Notes: generated from the sequence alone by a model not told the origin. Shown: positions 35,607-46,014, counted from the stretch's first letter. The stretch is DNA of 52,338 nucleotides from SAR92 bacterium BACL16 MAG-120619-bin48 (GCA_001438605.1 LIDE01000027.1:1-52338), one strand, 5' to 3'. Numbers and translations are program-made.

Positions 35607-36366
35607 TGACTCTATGAAGAAAACCTTTGGCGTTGCCCTAGCGCTGTGCGTGGTTTGCGCAGTTGTGGTGGCAAGCTCTGCGGTGTTACTGCGCCCCACT
35701 CAACAGGCGAATAAAACGTTGGACTTGAAGAAGAACATTCTGGCTTCAGCGGGATTGTTGCAGGAAGGCGTGAGTGTTGAAACGCAGTTTGCACAGGTCG
35801 CCACTCGCGTGGTTGATTTAGAGACCGGTCGTTTCACCGATGCTGTCGACGCTGCTACCTACGACCAGCGTAAAGCCTCAAAAGATCCAGCGCTGTCCAT
35901 TTCTCTGACGGACGGCAATGACCCTGCCAAACTCAAGCGTCGTGCAAAATATGCCACGGTTTATATCGTCGAGGGTGAGAACGGCGTAGAGAAAGTGATA
36001 CTGCCGATCAAAGGCTACGGCCTGTGGTCAACACTCTACGGTTTCTTGGCGCTCGAGTCGGACTTACAAACCGTTGCTGGTATCGGATTCTACGAGCATG
36101 CTGAAACGCCAGGTCTTGGTGGCGAAGTGGATAACCCAAACTGGAAAGCCAGTTGGGTTGGCAAGCAAGCCTACAGCGCTGGCGAATTGGCCATTAGTGT
36201 TGTTAAAGGCAAAGTTGATCTCGAGCGAGCAGGTTCTGAATCGCAGATCGATGGTCTCGCCGGTGCGACATTGACCACCCGCGGCGTTAACAACCTAGTG
36301 CAATACTGGCTGGGTGACCAAGGGTTCAAACCTTTTATTACTCATCTGAAAGCAGGGGAGGCTTAA
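35599..36366 (+). CDS. nqrC: Na+-NQR subunit C
   Basis: The better start is the GTG at 35599, with AGGAG eight bases upstream, which makes it overlap nqrB by 8 bp; the open frame runs back further inside nqrB. The 255-residue protein has one N-terminal membrane span and a periplasmic domain with the covalent FMN threonine in [10 protein letters not shown] (T224, against T225 in Vibrio). It relays electrons between the 2Fe-2S centre in NqrD/E and the flavin of NqrB. It is a substrate of ApbE. Confidence 0.97.
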   Translation: MANDSMKKTFGVALALCVVCAVVVASSAVLLRPTQQANKTLDLKKNILASAGLLQEGVSVETQFAQVATRVVDLETGRFTDAVDAATYDQRKASKDPALSISLTDGNDPAKLKRRAKYATVYIVEGENGVEKVILPIKGYGLWSTLYGFLALESDLQTVAGIGFYEHAETPGLGGEVDNPNWKASWVGKQAYSAGELAISVVKGKVDLERAGSESQIDGLAGATLTTRGVNNLVQYWLGDQGFKPFITHLKAGEA

Positions 36367-36369
36367 ATC

Positions 36370-37032
36370 ATGTCGAAAATTAGAGACACACTGCTACAGC
36401 CTGTTGTTGCCAATAACCCTATCGCATTGCAGATTCTTGGAATTTGTTCAGCGCTGGCGGTAACTTCAAGCATGAAAGTCGCTTTTGTTATGTCGCTGGC
36501 ACTCACGCTGGTCACGGCATTTTCTAACTTTTTTGTCTCCACTATCCGCAATCATATACCGGGCAGCATCCGCATTATCGTGCAGATGACCATTATTGCC
36601 TCACTGGTGATCGTGGTTGATCAAGTGTTGAAAGCAGTTGCCTACGACATCAGCAAGCAGCTATCGGTATTTGTGGGCTTGATTATTACTAACTGTATTG
36701 TGATGGGTCGCGCGGAAGCATTCGCGATGAAGAACCCTCCTGTAGAGAGTTTTCTTGACGGTATCGGCAACGGGCTCGGCTACAGCGCCATACTCATGTT
36801 ACTGGCGTTTATTCGTGAGCTATTTGGTGCAGGCAAACTTTGGGGTTATGAAGTATTCAAAGTATCGACCGACGGCGGCTGGTATGTTGCCAACGGAATG
36901 ATGCTGATGCCGCCCAGTGCATTCTTTTTAATTGGTCTGATTATATGGGCGCTGCGTACTTGGAAGAAGAACCAGGTCGAAAAGGCAGAATTTAAGATCA
37001 CTGCGAATAGCCGACCAGGCGAGGTGGCATAA
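36370..37032 (+). CDS. nqrD: Na+-NQR subunit D
   Basis: A 220-residue membrane subunit with six spans, starting three bases after nqrC. The iron-ligating cysteine near the start is in LGICSALAV (C26) and a second in [13 protein letters not shown]. With NqrE it forms an inverted pair that holds an intramembrane iron-sulfur centre, whose maturation involves NqrM. The strings [13 protein letters not shown] and [15 protein letters not shown] are family-typical. Confidence 0.97.
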   Translation: MSKIRDTLLQPVVANNPIALQILGICSALAVTSSMKVAFVMSLALTLVTAFSNFFVSTIRNHIPGSIRIIVQMTIIASLVIVVDQVLKAVAYDISKQLSVFVGLIITNCIVMGRAEAFAMKNPPVESFLDGIGNGLGYSAILMLLAFIRELFGAGKLWGYEVFKVSTDGGWYVANGMMLMPPSAFFLIGLIIWALRTWKKNQVEKAEFKITANSRPGEVA

Positions 37033-37640
37033 TGGAACATTATTTAAGTCTACTCGTCAGCTCGATTTTTATCGATAACATTGCTCTAAGCATGTTTTTG
37101 GGCATGTGTACATTTATCGCGCTGTCTAAAAAAATTGATGCAGCCATTGGTCTGGGTATTGCTGTAATCGTGGTGCAAACCATCACTGTCCCGGTCAACA
37201 ATTTGCTATTGGGCTACTTGCTTTCCGACGGTGCGCTGGCGTGGGCCGGTCTGCCAGATGTTGATCTGAGCTTCCTTGTCTATCTCTGCTTTATCGGCGT
37301 AATCGCTGCGATAGTCCAGATTATGGAGATGGTTTTAGACAAGTATGTCCCTGCGCTTTACAACGCGCTGGGTGTGTTTCTGCCGTTGATCACGGTGAAC
37401 TGCGCTATTTTAGGTGGTTCATTGTTGATGGCTGAGCGCGGGTACGATTTGGCGGAGAGTGTGGTGTACGGGTTTGGTTCAGGTATGTCTTGGGCCTTGG
37501 CGATTGCCGTACTGGCGGGTATCCGCGAAAAGCTGAAGTACAGCGATATTCCCGACGGCCTGCAAGGTCTTGGCATTGTATTTATTACTGTAGGCCTAGT
37601 GTCTTTAGGCTTTATGTCGTTTGGCGGCATTGACCTCTGA
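37032..37640 (+). CDS. nqrE: Na+-NQR subunit E
   Basis: A 202-residue six-span subunit; its ATG shares one base with the nqrD stop (TAATG). It mirrors NqrD in sequence: [15 protein letters not shown] holds the first conserved cysteine and [12 protein letters not shown] the second, which coordinate the membrane iron-sulfur centre. [11 protein letters not shown] and [18 protein letters not shown] are typical of the C-terminal part. Confidence 0.97.
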   Translation: MEHYLSLLVSSIFIDNIALSMFLGMCTFIALSKKIDAAIGLGIAVIVVQTITVPVNNLLLGYLLSDGALAWAGLPDVDLSFLVYLCFIGVIAAIVQIMEMVLDKYVPALYNALGVFLPLITVNCAILGGSLLMAERGYDLAESVVYGFGSGMSWALAIAVLAGIREKLKYSDIPDGLQGLGIVFITVGLVSLGFMSFGGIDL

Positions 37641-37660
37641 TTACGGAGAAGTAACTACCC

Positions 37661-38884
37661 ATGAGTATTGAAATTATCCTTGGCGTTGGGATGTTCACCG
37701 CAGTAATTCTTGCACTGGTGGCCTTTATTTTAGCTGCCCGCAGCAAATTGGTGTCGTCTGGCAATGTCAATATCGAAATTAACGGTGAAAAAACTATCAC
37801 CGTTCCCGCGGGCGACAAGCTGTTGCAGACCCTATCGGGCGCAGGGCTCTTTTTGCCCTCGGCCTGTGGCGGTGGCGGTAGCTGTGCCCAGTGTAAATGC
37901 GTTATCAGTGACGGTGGCGGCTCTATGTTGCCCACCGAAGAAGGTCACTTTAATCGTCGTGAAGCGGCTGAAGGCTGGCGTTTGTCCTGTCAGGTAGCGG
38001 TTAAGCAGGACATGAAAATTGAAGTGCCGGAAGAAGTGTTTGGCGTGAAGCGCTGGGAGTGCGTGGTTGAATCCAATCCAAACGTTGCCACATTTATCAA
38101 AGAACTGACGCTGCGTCTGCCTGAAGGCGAAAAGGTCAACTTCCGCGCCGGTGGTTATGTTCAGCTCGAGTGTCCGCCGCACCATATTAAGTTTTCTGAT
38201 TTTGATATTGAAGAGCAGTACCGTGGCGATTGGAATCACTTCGGCTTCTTCAAGTACGAGTCTATTGTCACAGAGCCTGTGATTCGCGCCTACTCCATGG
38301 CGAACTATCCCGACGAAGTGGGCATTGTTAAATTCAATATTCGCATTGCCACACCGCCGCCCCGTACTGAGGGCCTTGCGCCTGGAAAAATGTCGTCCTA
38401 CGTGTTCAGTTTGAAACCAGGCGACAAAATTACGGTTTACGGCCCCTTCGGAGAGTTTTTTGCCAAGGAGACTGATAACGAAATGGTCTTTATCGGCGGT
38501 GGTGCAGGTATGGCACCTATGCGTTCGCACATTTTCGATCAGCTCAAGCGCATTAAAAGTAAGCGCAAAATTAGTTTCTGGTACGGTGCTCGATCTCTGC
38601 GCGAATGTTTTTACGACGACGAGTACGATGCGTTGGCCGCGGAGAACGACAATTTTAATTGGCATCTAGCGCTGTCTGATCCGCAGCCCGAAGACAACTG
38701 GGATGGTTATACTGGTTTTATCCACAATGTTCTCTACGAACAGTATCTCAAGTCCCACGAGGCGCCAGAGGACTGTGAGTTTTACATGTGCGGCCCACCC
38801 ATGATGAACGCCGCAGTAGTGAAAATGCTGCTGGACTTGGGCGTCGAGAACGAAAATATTCACCTCGACGACTTCGGCGGGTAG
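37661..38884 (+). CDS. nqrF: Na+-NQR subunit F, NADH dehydrogenase module
   Basis: A 407-residue subunit: one N-terminal span (residues 4-26), a ferredoxin-like domain with 2Fe-2S cysteines C69, C75, C78 and C110, then a ferredoxin-reductase domain that binds FAD at RAYSMANYP and NADH at [12 protein letters not shown], with [11 protein letters not shown] and DDFGG at the end. NADH enters the complex here. Cysteine positions are each one residue from the Vibrio enzyme. ApbE follows after eight bases. Confidence 0.98.
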   Translation: MSIEIILGVGMFTAVILALVAFILAARSKLVSSGNVNIEINGEKTITVPAGDKLLQTLSGAGLFLPSACGGGGSCAQCKCVISDGGGSMLPTEEGHFNRREAAEGWRLSCQVAVKQDMKIEVPEEVFGVKRWECVVESNPNVATFIKELTLRLPEGEKVNFRAGGYVQLECPPHHIKFSDFDIEEQYRGDWNHFGFFKYESIVTEPVIRAYSMANYPDEVGIVKFNIRIATPPPRTEGLAPGKMSSYVFSLKPGDKITVYGPFGEFFAKETDNEMVFIGGGAGMAPMRSHIFDQLKRIKSKRKISFWYGARSLRECFYDDEYDALAAENDNFNWHLALSDPQPEDNWDGYTGFIHNVLYEQYLKSHEAPEDCEFYMCGPPMMNAAVVKMLLDLGVENENIHLDDFGG

Positions 38885-38892
38885 ATCGTTTT

Positions 38893-39948
38893 ATGGATGC
38901 CCGTAAAATGACAAAAACGGGGCTTGCGAAAGCCTCGTTTTTGTTTGCACTTGTTTGGTTTACTGTTTTCTTAAGTGGCTGTGACCGCACGCCGGAGGTG
39001 ATAAAAATTTCCGGTGGAAAAATGGGAACCACCTATCACATTACCATCGTCGCCGAGCAGCCTGCGCCGTCGGATCTCGCCGAGCAAATCGACGCCGTTT
39101 TGACGCAAGTCGATCAGTCTATGTCGACGTACAAGCCAGAGTCCGAGTTAAGCCAATTTAATGGTCTTGCCGCAGGGCAGAGCATGACTGTGTCGGAGGG
39201 ACTTTGGGAAGTCTTGGCGATCAGTAAAACTATTTGGCAGCAAAGTGATGGCTCTTTTGATCCCACTATAGGGCCCGCTGTTGATCTGTGGGGCTTCGGT
39301 CCAGTCCAGACTTACGATCGTGTGCCCAGCGAAGAAGAGATTGCCCAGACGTTGCTGGGCACAGGCTACCAGCATTTATTGATGTCCGATGACCGCACTA
39401 TTAGTAAAGACCTGCCTATTCGCCTTGATCTCTCCGCCGTGGCAAAAGGCTATGCGGTGGATCAAGTGGCGGATTTGTTGGAGTCCCTCGCGCTGCCCGA
39501 CTATCTTGTCGAAATCGGTGGAGAAATGCGGGTCAGCGGTCTAAATCCTGAGGGCGGCCCTTGGCGAGTTGCCGTCGAGTCCCCCGATGCCTCGGGTACC
39601 GTCGATAAAATCCTGCCGTTGCACAATGTTGGAGTGGCGACCTCTGGAGACTATCGCAACTACTTTGAGAAAGATGGTAAACGTTATTCCCATACTATCG
39701 ATCCGAAAACCGGTGCGCCGATTACCCATAATCTCGCGTCCGTCACAGTGATAGCAACGCGCTGTGCTGATGCCGACGCGTGGGCAACCGCATTTTTGGT
39801 AATGGGGCCCGAACAGGCACTGTCCCTCGCGAATAAATTATCTATACCCCTATATATGTTGGTGCACGTCGATGGCCAATTTAAACCGCTCAGTAGCGAC
39901 AGCTTTAACCGCTACTTAGAGCCGGAACAGAGTGTGCAAGGACGTTAA
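38893..39948 (+). CDS. apbE: FAD:protein FMN transferase
   Basis: A periplasmic lipoprotein of about 351 residues; signal peptide with lipobox LSGC at residues 27-30 from ATG 38893 (ATG 38908 is a possible later start). ApbE signatures are ISGGKMGTTYHI, IGPAVDLWGFGP, LDLSAVAKGYAVDQVADLLE and the Mg-binding ATSGDYRNYFEKDGKRYSH-type segment plus DADAWATAFLVMG. It transfers FMN from FAD to threonines of NqrB and NqrC. Direct placement behind nqrF fits that job. Confidence 0.97.
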   Translation: MDARKMTKTGLAKASFLFALVWFTVFLSGCDRTPEVIKISGGKMGTTYHITIVAEQPAPSDLAEQIDAVLTQVDQSMSTYKPESELSQFNGLAAGQSMTVSEGLWEVLAISKTIWQQSDGSFDPTIGPAVDLWGFGPVQTYDRVPSEEEIAQTLLGTGYQHLLMSDDRTISKDLPIRLDLSAVAKGYAVDQVADLLESLALPDYLVEIGGEMRVSGLNPEGGPWRVAVESPDASGTVDKILPLHNVGVATSGDYRNYFEKDGKRYSHTIDPKTGAPITHNLASVTVIATRCADADAWATAFLVMGPEQALSLANKLSIPLYMLVHVDGQFKPLSSDSFNRYLEPEQSVQGR

Positions 39949-39951
39949 ATT

Positions 39952-40194
39952 ATGGCTGAAATTATTCTCGCAATAGTGATTTTCGGGTTGCTGATTACAG
40001 CGATGGCAATTGGCGTGCTCATGGGGCGCAAGCCTATTGCAGGCTCCTGTGGTGGTGTTGGCGCTGCGCTAGGCGAAACTGACTACACCTGCGATATCTG
40101 CGGCGGCGACCCCAATAAATGCGACGAGCAGGGCAACTCGCTTGCCTACGAAGTATCGTCTCTCGCGACAGACAAAGCATCGGAAACCAACTAG
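39952..40194 (+). CDS. nqrM: NqrM, Na+-NQR maturation protein
   Basis: An 80-residue protein with one N-terminal span (residues 2-23) and a cysteine motif spread over GSCGGVG and [11 protein letters not shown], the four-cysteine pattern of NqrM. It is needed for inserting iron into the NqrD/E centre. It starts three bases after apbE, completing the maturation cassette. Confidence 0.95.
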   Translation: MAEIILAIVIFGLLITAMAIGVLMGRKPIAGSCGGVGAALGETDYTCDICGGDPNKCDEQGNSLAYEVSSLATDKASETN

Positions 40195-40196
40195 TT

Positions 40197-41624
40197 ATGT
40201 CAAATACGCAATATGATCTAATCGTTATCGGTAGTGGGCCAGCAGGTGAAGGTGCCGCCATGAGCGCGGTCAAGCAGGGCTGGCGCGTGGCTGTGGTTGA
40301 TGAGCGAGCGATGGCAGGCGGAAACTGCACCCATCTTGGGACTATACCGTCGAAGGCGTTGCGTCAATCAGTGCGACGTATGATGCAGTACAACAAAATG
40401 TCGATGTTTCGCGCGATTGGTGAGCCGCGCTGGTTTTCCTTCCCCGAGCTAATGAAAGCTGCGGATGAGGTGATTACCAAGCAGGTGGAGGGCCGCACAA
40501 AAGGCTATGCTCGCAATCGTATTCAGCTCTATGTTGGGCGCGCAAAATTTACCGGACTTCATGATATTTCCGTGACCAGTGCAGACGGTAAAACCCTCGC
40601 ATTGCAGAGCAAATATTTCTTAATTGCTACTGGTTCCAGTCCTTATCGACCAGATGACGTGGACTTCAAACATGCGGCAATCTTTGATAGCGACTCTATT
40701 CTTAAACTGGATAGCACGCCAAGAACAATTATTATTTACGGCGCGGGTGTTATTGGCTGCGAGTACGCTTCCATTTTCTCCGGCCTCGACACACGGGTTG
40801 ATTTGATTAACACGCGAGACTGGTTGATGAGCTTTCTCGATGACGAAATTTCTGACGCGCTCAGTTATCACCTGCGCGATCTCAACGTTATGGTGCGCCA
40901 CAATGAAGAGTACGAGCGCGTTGTGACCCACAAGAATGGCGTCACTCTTGAGCTTAAGTCAGGCAAACGTATTCATGGTGAAGCGCTACTGTGGTGTAAC
41001 GGGCGCAGCGGTAACACCAAAAACATGGGACTTGAGAACGTTGGGCTGCAAGTCGACCAGCGCGGCCAGCTGCAGGTCAATAAAGATTACCAAACTGTTG
41101 TGTCACACATTTATGCGGCGGGCGACGTGATTGGATGGCCGGCCTTGGCGGGCGCTGCCTATGATCAAGGGCGCTTTGCGTCCTCGCACATGTGTGGCCT
41201 CAAAGATCAATATCGCGTCGAAGACGTTGCTACTGGTATTTGGACGATTCCTGAAATCAGCTTTGTTGGCAAGACCGAACGTGAGTTAACCGAGCAAAAA
41301 ATCCCCTACGAGACCGGGCGGGCTTACTTCAAAGACACAGCCCGAGCGCATATTTCTGGCGAAGAAGTTGGTATGTTGAAGATACTGTTCCATCAAGACA
41401 CCCTAGAAATACTCGGCATTCACTGTTTTGGTGCTGAGGCAGCGGAGATTATTCATATTGGCCAAGCGATTATGAATCAGAAAGGCGAGGCCAATACGAT
41501 TAAATATTTTGTCCGAACAACCTTTAATTATCCGACTATGGCGGAAGCTTACCGGATTGCGGCGATGAATGGCCTCAACCGTGTGAACCGTGAACACCGC
41601 CGTTTCGAAGGTAAGCAGCGCTAG
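40197..41624 (+). CDS. sthA: Soluble pyridine nucleotide transhydrogenase
   Basis: From ATG 40197 (two bases after the nqrM stop) the protein has 475 residues. It has the flavoprotein disulfide-reductase fold with FAD-binding [28 protein letters not shown] in place of the redox CxxxxC pair, a second nucleotide motif [17 protein letters not shown], and [19 protein letters not shown]. Lack of the second active cysteine is normal for SthA. It transfers hydride from NADPH to NAD+. Linkage to nqr is the Pseudomonas arrangement and would feed the NADH-using pump. Confidence 0.96.
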   Translation: MSNTQYDLIVIGSGPAGEGAAMSAVKQGWRVAVVDERAMAGGNCTHLGTIPSKALRQSVRRMMQYNKMSMFRAIGEPRWFSFPELMKAADEVITKQVEGRTKGYARNRIQLYVGRAKFTGLHDISVTSADGKTLALQSKYFLIATGSSPYRPDDVDFKHAAIFDSDSILKLDSTPRTIIIYGAGVIGCEYASIFSGLDTRVDLINTRDWLMSFLDDEISDALSYHLRDLNVMVRHNEEYERVVTHKNGVTLELKSGKRIHGEALLWCNGRSGNTKNMGLENVGLQVDQRGQLQVNKDYQTVVSHIYAAGDVIGWPALAGAAYDQGRFASSHMCGLKDQYRVEDVATGIWTIPEISFVGKTERELTEQKIPYETGRAYFKDTARAHISGEEVGMLKILFHQDTLEILGIHCFGAEAAEIIHIGQAIMNQKGEANTIKYFVRTTFNYPTMAEAYRIAAMNGLNRVNREHRRFEGKQR

Positions 41625-41665
41625 CTTGTAGTGCGCTCTGTCTAGGTCAGGGCTTGTGTTAGGCG

Positions 41666-41947
41666 TTACTGCGACGGGTGTTTGACAACGGTGTGTAGCA
41701 CCCAATTTTTTTCGAAATAGACCACATAGTCTGGGTAAATCCATCGGCTAATGGGAGGCTCGCCAACGGCGCTAGTGACTTCTTGTGGATCACCAAATTG
41801 TTTTCTAACGGTGTCTTTGTCCACGCCGCGCTGGGGTAAGTTTGCGTCTGACTGGCGAGTTTGCTGTCCAATCGGCAGGGTGATTTGCTCGGCTGTAACT
41901 AGGCAGGCTGCGCTAGTTAAAGTCAGCAGTAATAGTAGTTTTATCAT
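41666..41947 (-). CDS. Small periplasmic protein, SmpA/OmlA-like pattern
   Basis: A 93-residue protein with a signal peptide (MIKLLLLLTLTSAACLVTA-E). The mature part reads GVDKDTVRKQFGDPQEV then PPISRWIYPDYVVYFEKN, the helix-strand pattern of SmpA/BamE-like small envelope proteins, and matches my memory of the gene between sth and lolC in Pseudomonas (PA2989-like). No catalytic role is expected. It is the only minus-strand gene between sthA and lolC, so it converges with sthA. Confidence 0.8.
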   Translation of the reverse strand: MIKLLLLLTLTSAACLVTAEQITLPIGQQTRQSDANLPQRGVDKDTVRKQFGDPQEVTSAVGEPPISRWIYPDYVVYFEKNWVLHTVVKHPSQ

Positions 41948-41962
41948 TGTAAAATCCTCATA

Positions 41963-42004
41963 ACGGGTCTATCAAAACGGGCCTATCAAAACAGGTGCAT
42001 CAAA
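41963..42004. repeat. 14-bp tandem repeat, three copies
   Basis: ACGGGTCTATCAAA (41963), ACGGGCCTATCAAA (41977) and ACAGGTGCATCAAA (41991) lie in the 171-bp divergent gap between the small periplasmic protein gene and lolC. The copies have 1-3 differences. Confidence 0.88.
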
Positions 42005-42118
42005 ACATCCATCGTTGTGCTCTTTGGAAGTCACAGTTGACCTTAGTGTAGGTCAAAGAAGGGGTTATAACCGTGACTGATTCTTGTTTGTGCACGGCCT
42101 TTCAGGTTTAATCCCTGC

Positions 42119-43384
42119 ATGCTTACTCACCTCCCGCTTTTTATCGGCTTACGTTACACCCGCAGCAAAAGGCGAGAGGGTTTCGTCTCGTTTATTTCGT
42201 TATTCTCTCTCTGTGCAATGGCCCTTGGCGTCACCGCTTTAATTGTTGTTTTGTCGGTGATGAATGGTTTTGACCGCGAGATAAAAAACCGCCTGTTAAA
42301 AATTGTCCCCCACGTTGTCATCACCCGCACCGCAGGCTTTAGCGCTGACGAAATCGCCGCGCTGGAGACCCAGTTGCGCGCATCCGATAGCGATCAGACA
42401 AATAGGTTACTGGCGGTGACGCCTATGCTACAGAGCTTTGTGATGGTCTCGCGCGCCAATAAGCAGAGCGGTATTTTGATAAAGGGTATAAATCCAGAGG
42501 GGGAGGCGGGCAAAAAGCTGGCGGACAATATGCTCAGTGGCTATGCCGGCCAATTGGCTGAAGGGGAGTTCGGCATTATTTTGGGCAGCCAGACTGCGCG
42601 GAAACTCGATGTGTTTGTTGGGGATAGGGTACAGCTGACATTACCAAAAGTCAGTGTCACGCCGGCGGGCGTCTTTCCGCGAACTAAATGGGTTACCGTT
42701 GTCGGACTCTTCCAAGTTGGGGCGCAGGTCGATGGTTCGGTGGGCTTTGTCCACTACCGCGACGGGCAAAAGTTGCTGCAACTGGGCGACCATTTTCAAG
42801 GCGTCGAAGTGGATCTCGCAGACGGTTTTTTGGTGGATCAATGGGTCGCCAATCGGCGCGCCCTTAGCGCTGATAGGTCGTGGCAGTGGCGCACCTGGAC
42901 TGACGATATGGGTACGCTGTTTCAAGCCATGCGCATGGAAAAAACCGTCGTCAGCCTGCTCTTATCGGTGATTATTGCCGTAGCGGCGTTCAATATTGTT
43001 GCAAGTCTTGTCTTAATGGTCTCCGATAAACGCAGAGACATAGCCGTTGTAAGAACACTGGGCGCCACGTCGGCACTAGTGATGCAGATTTTTATTATTC
43101 AAGGCTTGGCAGTAGGGCTGATGGGTATCTTTGCTGGGACGGTGCTCGGCTGTTTTCTGGCTTATTTCGTGGGCGATATTGTGGCTGTGATCGAGGCCGT
43201 TAGCGGCGTTTACCTCTTCGATCCATCGGTTTACATGGTTAGCGCATTGCCCTCAAGAATTTTATTCAGCGATATTTTAATGGTGGTTGGCGGTGCATTT
43301 TGCATCAGCTTTTTGGCCACACTCTATCCTGCCTGGCGTGCAGGCAAGGTTCTACCGGCGGAGGCATTGCGCTATGACCAATAA
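42119..43384 (+). CDS. lolC: Lipoprotein-releasing ABC transporter permease LolC
   Basis: A 421-residue inner-membrane protein with one N-terminal span (residues 25-50), a large periplasmic domain, and three C-terminal spans. LPLFIGLRYTRSKRREGFVSFISLFS, shown here in fragments LPLFIGLRYTRS and FVSFISLFS, and VLSVMNGFDREIKNRLL are the usual start; MVSDKRRDIAVVRTLGAT and LATLYPAWRAGKVLPAEALRYD the usual end. With LolD and LolE it lifts mature lipoproteins to LolA. It overlaps lolD by 11 bp. Confidence 0.96.
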   Translation: MLTHLPLFIGLRYTRSKRREGFVSFISLFSLCAMALGVTALIVVLSVMNGFDREIKNRLLKIVPHVVITRTAGFSADEIAALETQLRASDSDQTNRLLAVTPMLQSFVMVSRANKQSGILIKGINPEGEAGKKLADNMLSGYAGQLAEGEFGIILGSQTARKLDVFVGDRVQLTLPKVSVTPAGVFPRTKWVTVVGLFQVGAQVDGSVGFVHYRDGQKLLQLGDHFQGVEVDLADGFLVDQWVANRRALSADRSWQWRTWTDDMGTLFQAMRMEKTVVSLLLSVIIAVAAFNIVASLVLMVSDKRRDIAVVRTLGATSALVMQIFIIQGLAVGLMGIFAGTVLGCFLAYFVGDIVAVIEAVSGVYLFDPSVYMVSALPSRILFSDILMVVGGAFCISFLATLYPAWRAGKVLPAEALRYDQ

Positions 43385-44078
43385 ACAGGGACTTGTTCTG
43401 CAGGCTGTAGCCGTGGGTCGAGACTATCGTCAGGGTGAGACGTTGTTGCCGGTGCTGAGCGACCTGAACCTAACTGTCAGTGCTGGTGAGAAAGTTGCTG
43501 TAGTCGGTGTGTCTGGGTCTGGTAAAACCACTTTGCTCAATCTACTCGGTGGCCTTGACGATCCCACGCGGGGCAGTGTCACGGTGTGCTCGCAAGATTG
43601 GAAGGGACTTGATGCATCGCGGCGAGCTAAGTGGCGCAATCGCCACGTGGGCTTCGTCTATCAATTTCACCATCTGCTGGGGGAGTTTTCCGCCCTAGAA
43701 AATGTTGCCTTGCCGTGTTTGATCGGCGGCGCCTCCGTTGCCGAGTCGCGACGGCGAGCCAGTGAACTGCTTGCTCAGGTGGGTCTCGGAGATCGCCTGC
43801 AACACAAACCCGCAGAGCTGTCGGGTGGTGAGCGCCAGCGGGTGGCCATTGCTCGAGCACTTGTGACCTCGCCCTCCGTGGTATTGATGGACGAGCCAAC
43901 GGGTAATTTGGATCCCCATACGGCGGCTGTGATTATGGAGCTGCTCTTGGCCTTAAACAGCCAGCTGAGTATTTCATTTGTCATTGTGACCCATGATCCA
44001 GCGATTGCCGCACGTATGGATCGCACCGTCAAATTGCTCGATGGACAGTTGCTCGCGCTGGAGACTGAGGTTGTTTAA
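43374..44078 (+). CDS. lolD: Lipoprotein-releasing ABC transporter ATPase LolD
   Basis: A 234-residue ATP-binding subunit from ATG 43374. Walker A is GVSGSGKTTLLNLLGG, the signature motif LSGGERQRVAIARAL, Walker B VLMDEPTGNLD and the switch histidine in VIVTHDPAIA. It powers LolCE. The start lies inside lolC and the end overlaps lolE by 8 bp, so the three are translationally coupled. Confidence 0.96.
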   Translation: MTNKQGLVLQAVAVGRDYRQGETLLPVLSDLNLTVSAGEKVAVVGVSGSGKTTLLNLLGGLDDPTRGSVTVCSQDWKGLDASRRAKWRNRHVGFVYQFHHLLGEFSALENVALPCLIGGASVAESRRRASELLAQVGLGDRLQHKPAELSGGERQRVAIARALVTSPSVVLMDEPTGNLDPHTAAVIMELLLALNSQLSISFVIVTHDPAIAARMDRTVKLLDGQLLALETEVV

Positions 44079-45288
44079 GCCTGTCCCGCTGTTTATTGGC
44101 CTGCGCTACTTTGCCCTTGGTGGACGCAATAACCGTCTAGTGTCCTTTATCTCGCTGCTGGCGATGGGTGGATTAGTCCTCGGTGTTGGATTGCTGATTG
44201 TTGTGCTCTCAGTGATGAATGGTTTTGATCGCGAGCTGCGTGAACGAATTCTCTCAGTGGTTCCCCATGTGCAATTGATTCACAGTGAAGGTGTCAGCGA
44301 GTGGCAACAGCAGGCGGCGCTGTTGGCTGAGCAGCCGTCGGTCACCGAGGTCACTCCCTATGCTGAGGTCAATGGTTTGATCCATTTCCGCAACAATAGT
44401 CGACCCATTCAGCTTTTGGGCTTATCTCCTGCGTCAATACCTGCAGGTATTGACGCAGTGCTTGCTGAGGCGAGTGTCACTATTCCAGGTGATAATCAGC
44501 TATTGCTGTCAGAGGTTGTGGCAAGTGCTCTCAATGTCGAGGTGGGGCAGCGCATCACCGTGATTTTACCCGGCGCAGAGGGTGCGACTCGAGCGGTTTC
44601 ATTAACCGTGGCGGGCCTTTTCGCCACCCACACCGAGATGGATCAAGTTTTTGCGCTGGGCTCACTGCAACAGGTGGCTGCGCTGGCAGGACTAGACGGC
44701 CTTGCCCAGGGATTTCGTGTGCAAATTGACGATCAGTTCAATGCGCGCAATCAGGGTTACGCTCTATTGGAAACATTGCCCTATGGCTATGGGTTTCGCG
44801 ATTGGTTTCAAACCCATGGCAATCTCTATCAGGCCATTCAACTGTCGCGAAATATGGTGGGACTGCTGATTTTTATGATTATCGCGATTGCCGCTTTTAA
44901 TGTTATCTCCATGCTGATGATGTCGGTTATGGACAAACGTCGCGATATTGCGATTTTGCAAACTCTAGGCCTTTCACGGCCTGAAATCGTCAGGTTATTT
45001 CTCACTCAAGGTGCATTAATCGGTCTGTTTGGTATTGCGGTTGGCGTGATATTTGGCGTATTAGGCTGCTATTGGGTGGCTGATTTTGTGGCGTGGATGG
45101 AGTCGCTGTTTGGCGTGACGTTCCTCAGTACGGAGATTTATCCCATTGACTATATTCCAGTCGATATGCGCCTTGCCGATATTGTCTCAGTGGCCGGTGC
45201 GGCGGTGGTGTTAAACCTGCTGGCAACGCTCTATCCAGCGCTTCGCGCAAGTCGCATGGTGCCGGCGGAAGAATTGCGATATGAGTAG
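44071..45288 (+). CDS. lolE: Lipoprotein-releasing ABC transporter permease LolE
   Basis: The frame runs back into lolD, but the TTG at 44071 (GGAG seven bases upstream) begins the family-typical FKPVPLFIGLRYFALG. At 405 residues it has the same four-span layout as LolC: VLSVMNGFDRELRERIL near the start, MMSVMDKRRDIAILQTLGLS before the last spans and LNLLATLYPALRASRMVPAEELRYE at the end (here only partly quoted: LATLYPALRASRM). Separate LolC and LolE, not a single LolF, is the arrangement of many gammaproteobacteria. Confidence 0.95.
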   Translation: MFKPVPLFIGLRYFALGGRNNRLVSFISLLAMGGLVLGVGLLIVVLSVMNGFDRELRERILSVVPHVQLIHSEGVSEWQQQAALLAEQPSVTEVTPYAEVNGLIHFRNNSRPIQLLGLSPASIPAGIDAVLAEASVTIPGDNQLLLSEVVASALNVEVGQRITVILPGAEGATRAVSLTVAGLFATHTEMDQVFALGSLQQVAALAGLDGLAQGFRVQIDDQFNARNQGYALLETLPYGYGFRDWFQTHGNLYQAIQLSRNMVGLLIFMIIAIAAFNVISMLMMSVMDKRRDIAILQTLGLSRPEIVRLFLTQGALIGLFGIAVGVIFGVLGCYWVADFVAWMESLFGVTFLSTEIYPIDYIPVDMRLADIVSVAGAAVVLNLLATLYPALRASRMVPAEELRYE

Positions 45289-45311
45289 CGGTTATGGGGG
45301 ACTAGGTTTGC

Positions 45312-45842
45312 TTATTTGCCGAGACGATTTATTCGATCGTTTTTGCGTTTTTGCCAATTGCTGACAACTTTCCAGCGCCACAGATAGTTAATGGCAAGGT
45401 AACCAACGGTCCCGGCAAAAATCCCGGCCAGAATACTGCCAACCAGCAGTGGCAGCAGAATTTGACCGCCCACGTTTGAAAACCACTGCCAGGTTAAGGC
45501 CACCGTAAAATCAATGTGCTCACTGCCTAAAATGGTGGCGCCTAATTTGTAGGTCAGATAAAACATAGGCCCCATGGTCAGCGGGTTGCTTATCCAGATT
45601 AATGTTACAGAAATAGGCAGATTTGCACCCCACCAAAAGGCCACCGCTGCAGCGATAAAGGTCTGACCCGGTAACGGCAAAAAAGCCGCAAAAATGCCAA
45701 TAAAGACCGCTAGAGAGACAGATTCTCGGTTGATATGCAGCAGATTTGGATTGCGAACAAACGGAACCATCCAGCGCATGGAACGATGTTTAAGCATCCC
45801 AGCCATGTCTGGGAGAATTCGGCGAATCAACTTACGCGGCAT
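45312..45842 (-). CDS. DUF2062 membrane protein
   Basis: A 176-residue protein from the ATG at 45842 (a TTG four codons upstream is possible). DUF2062 signatures are SVSLAVFIGIFAAFLPLPGQT (quoted fragment FIGIFAAFLPLPGQT) and NPLTMGPMFYLTYKLG, with three or four membrane segments and a basic C-terminus. Function unknown. It converges with lolE, as DUF2062 does next to lolE in Pseudomonas (PA2985-like, from memory). Confidence 0.9.
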   Translation of the reverse strand: MPRKLIRRILPDMAGMLKHRSMRWMVPFVRNPNLLHINRESVSLAVFIGIFAAFLPLPGQTFIAAAVAFWWGANLPISVTLIWISNPLTMGPMFYLTYKLGATILGSEHIDFTVALTWQWFSNVGGQILLPLLVGSILAGIFAGTVGYLAINYLWRWKVVSNWQKRKNDRINRLGK

Positions 45843-46014
45843 ACTGGAGATCAAATTGGGAGTTGAGTTGCGTCATTATGCCTCCAATAATAGAGGTGAA
45901 CTACTTAATTTTAAGCGGGTCGTTTAAAAATATCCTCTCTCCTTGCGGAAATACGGACTTATAACGGTTACGCGGATACAATGACTACTGCCAACAAAAC
46001 CAGTGGAAAAGACT

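Noticed and set aside
37832-38665. 277-codon open frame opposite nqrF
   Set aside because: Antisense to conserved nqrF, His/Phe-rich low-quality protein; a shadow.
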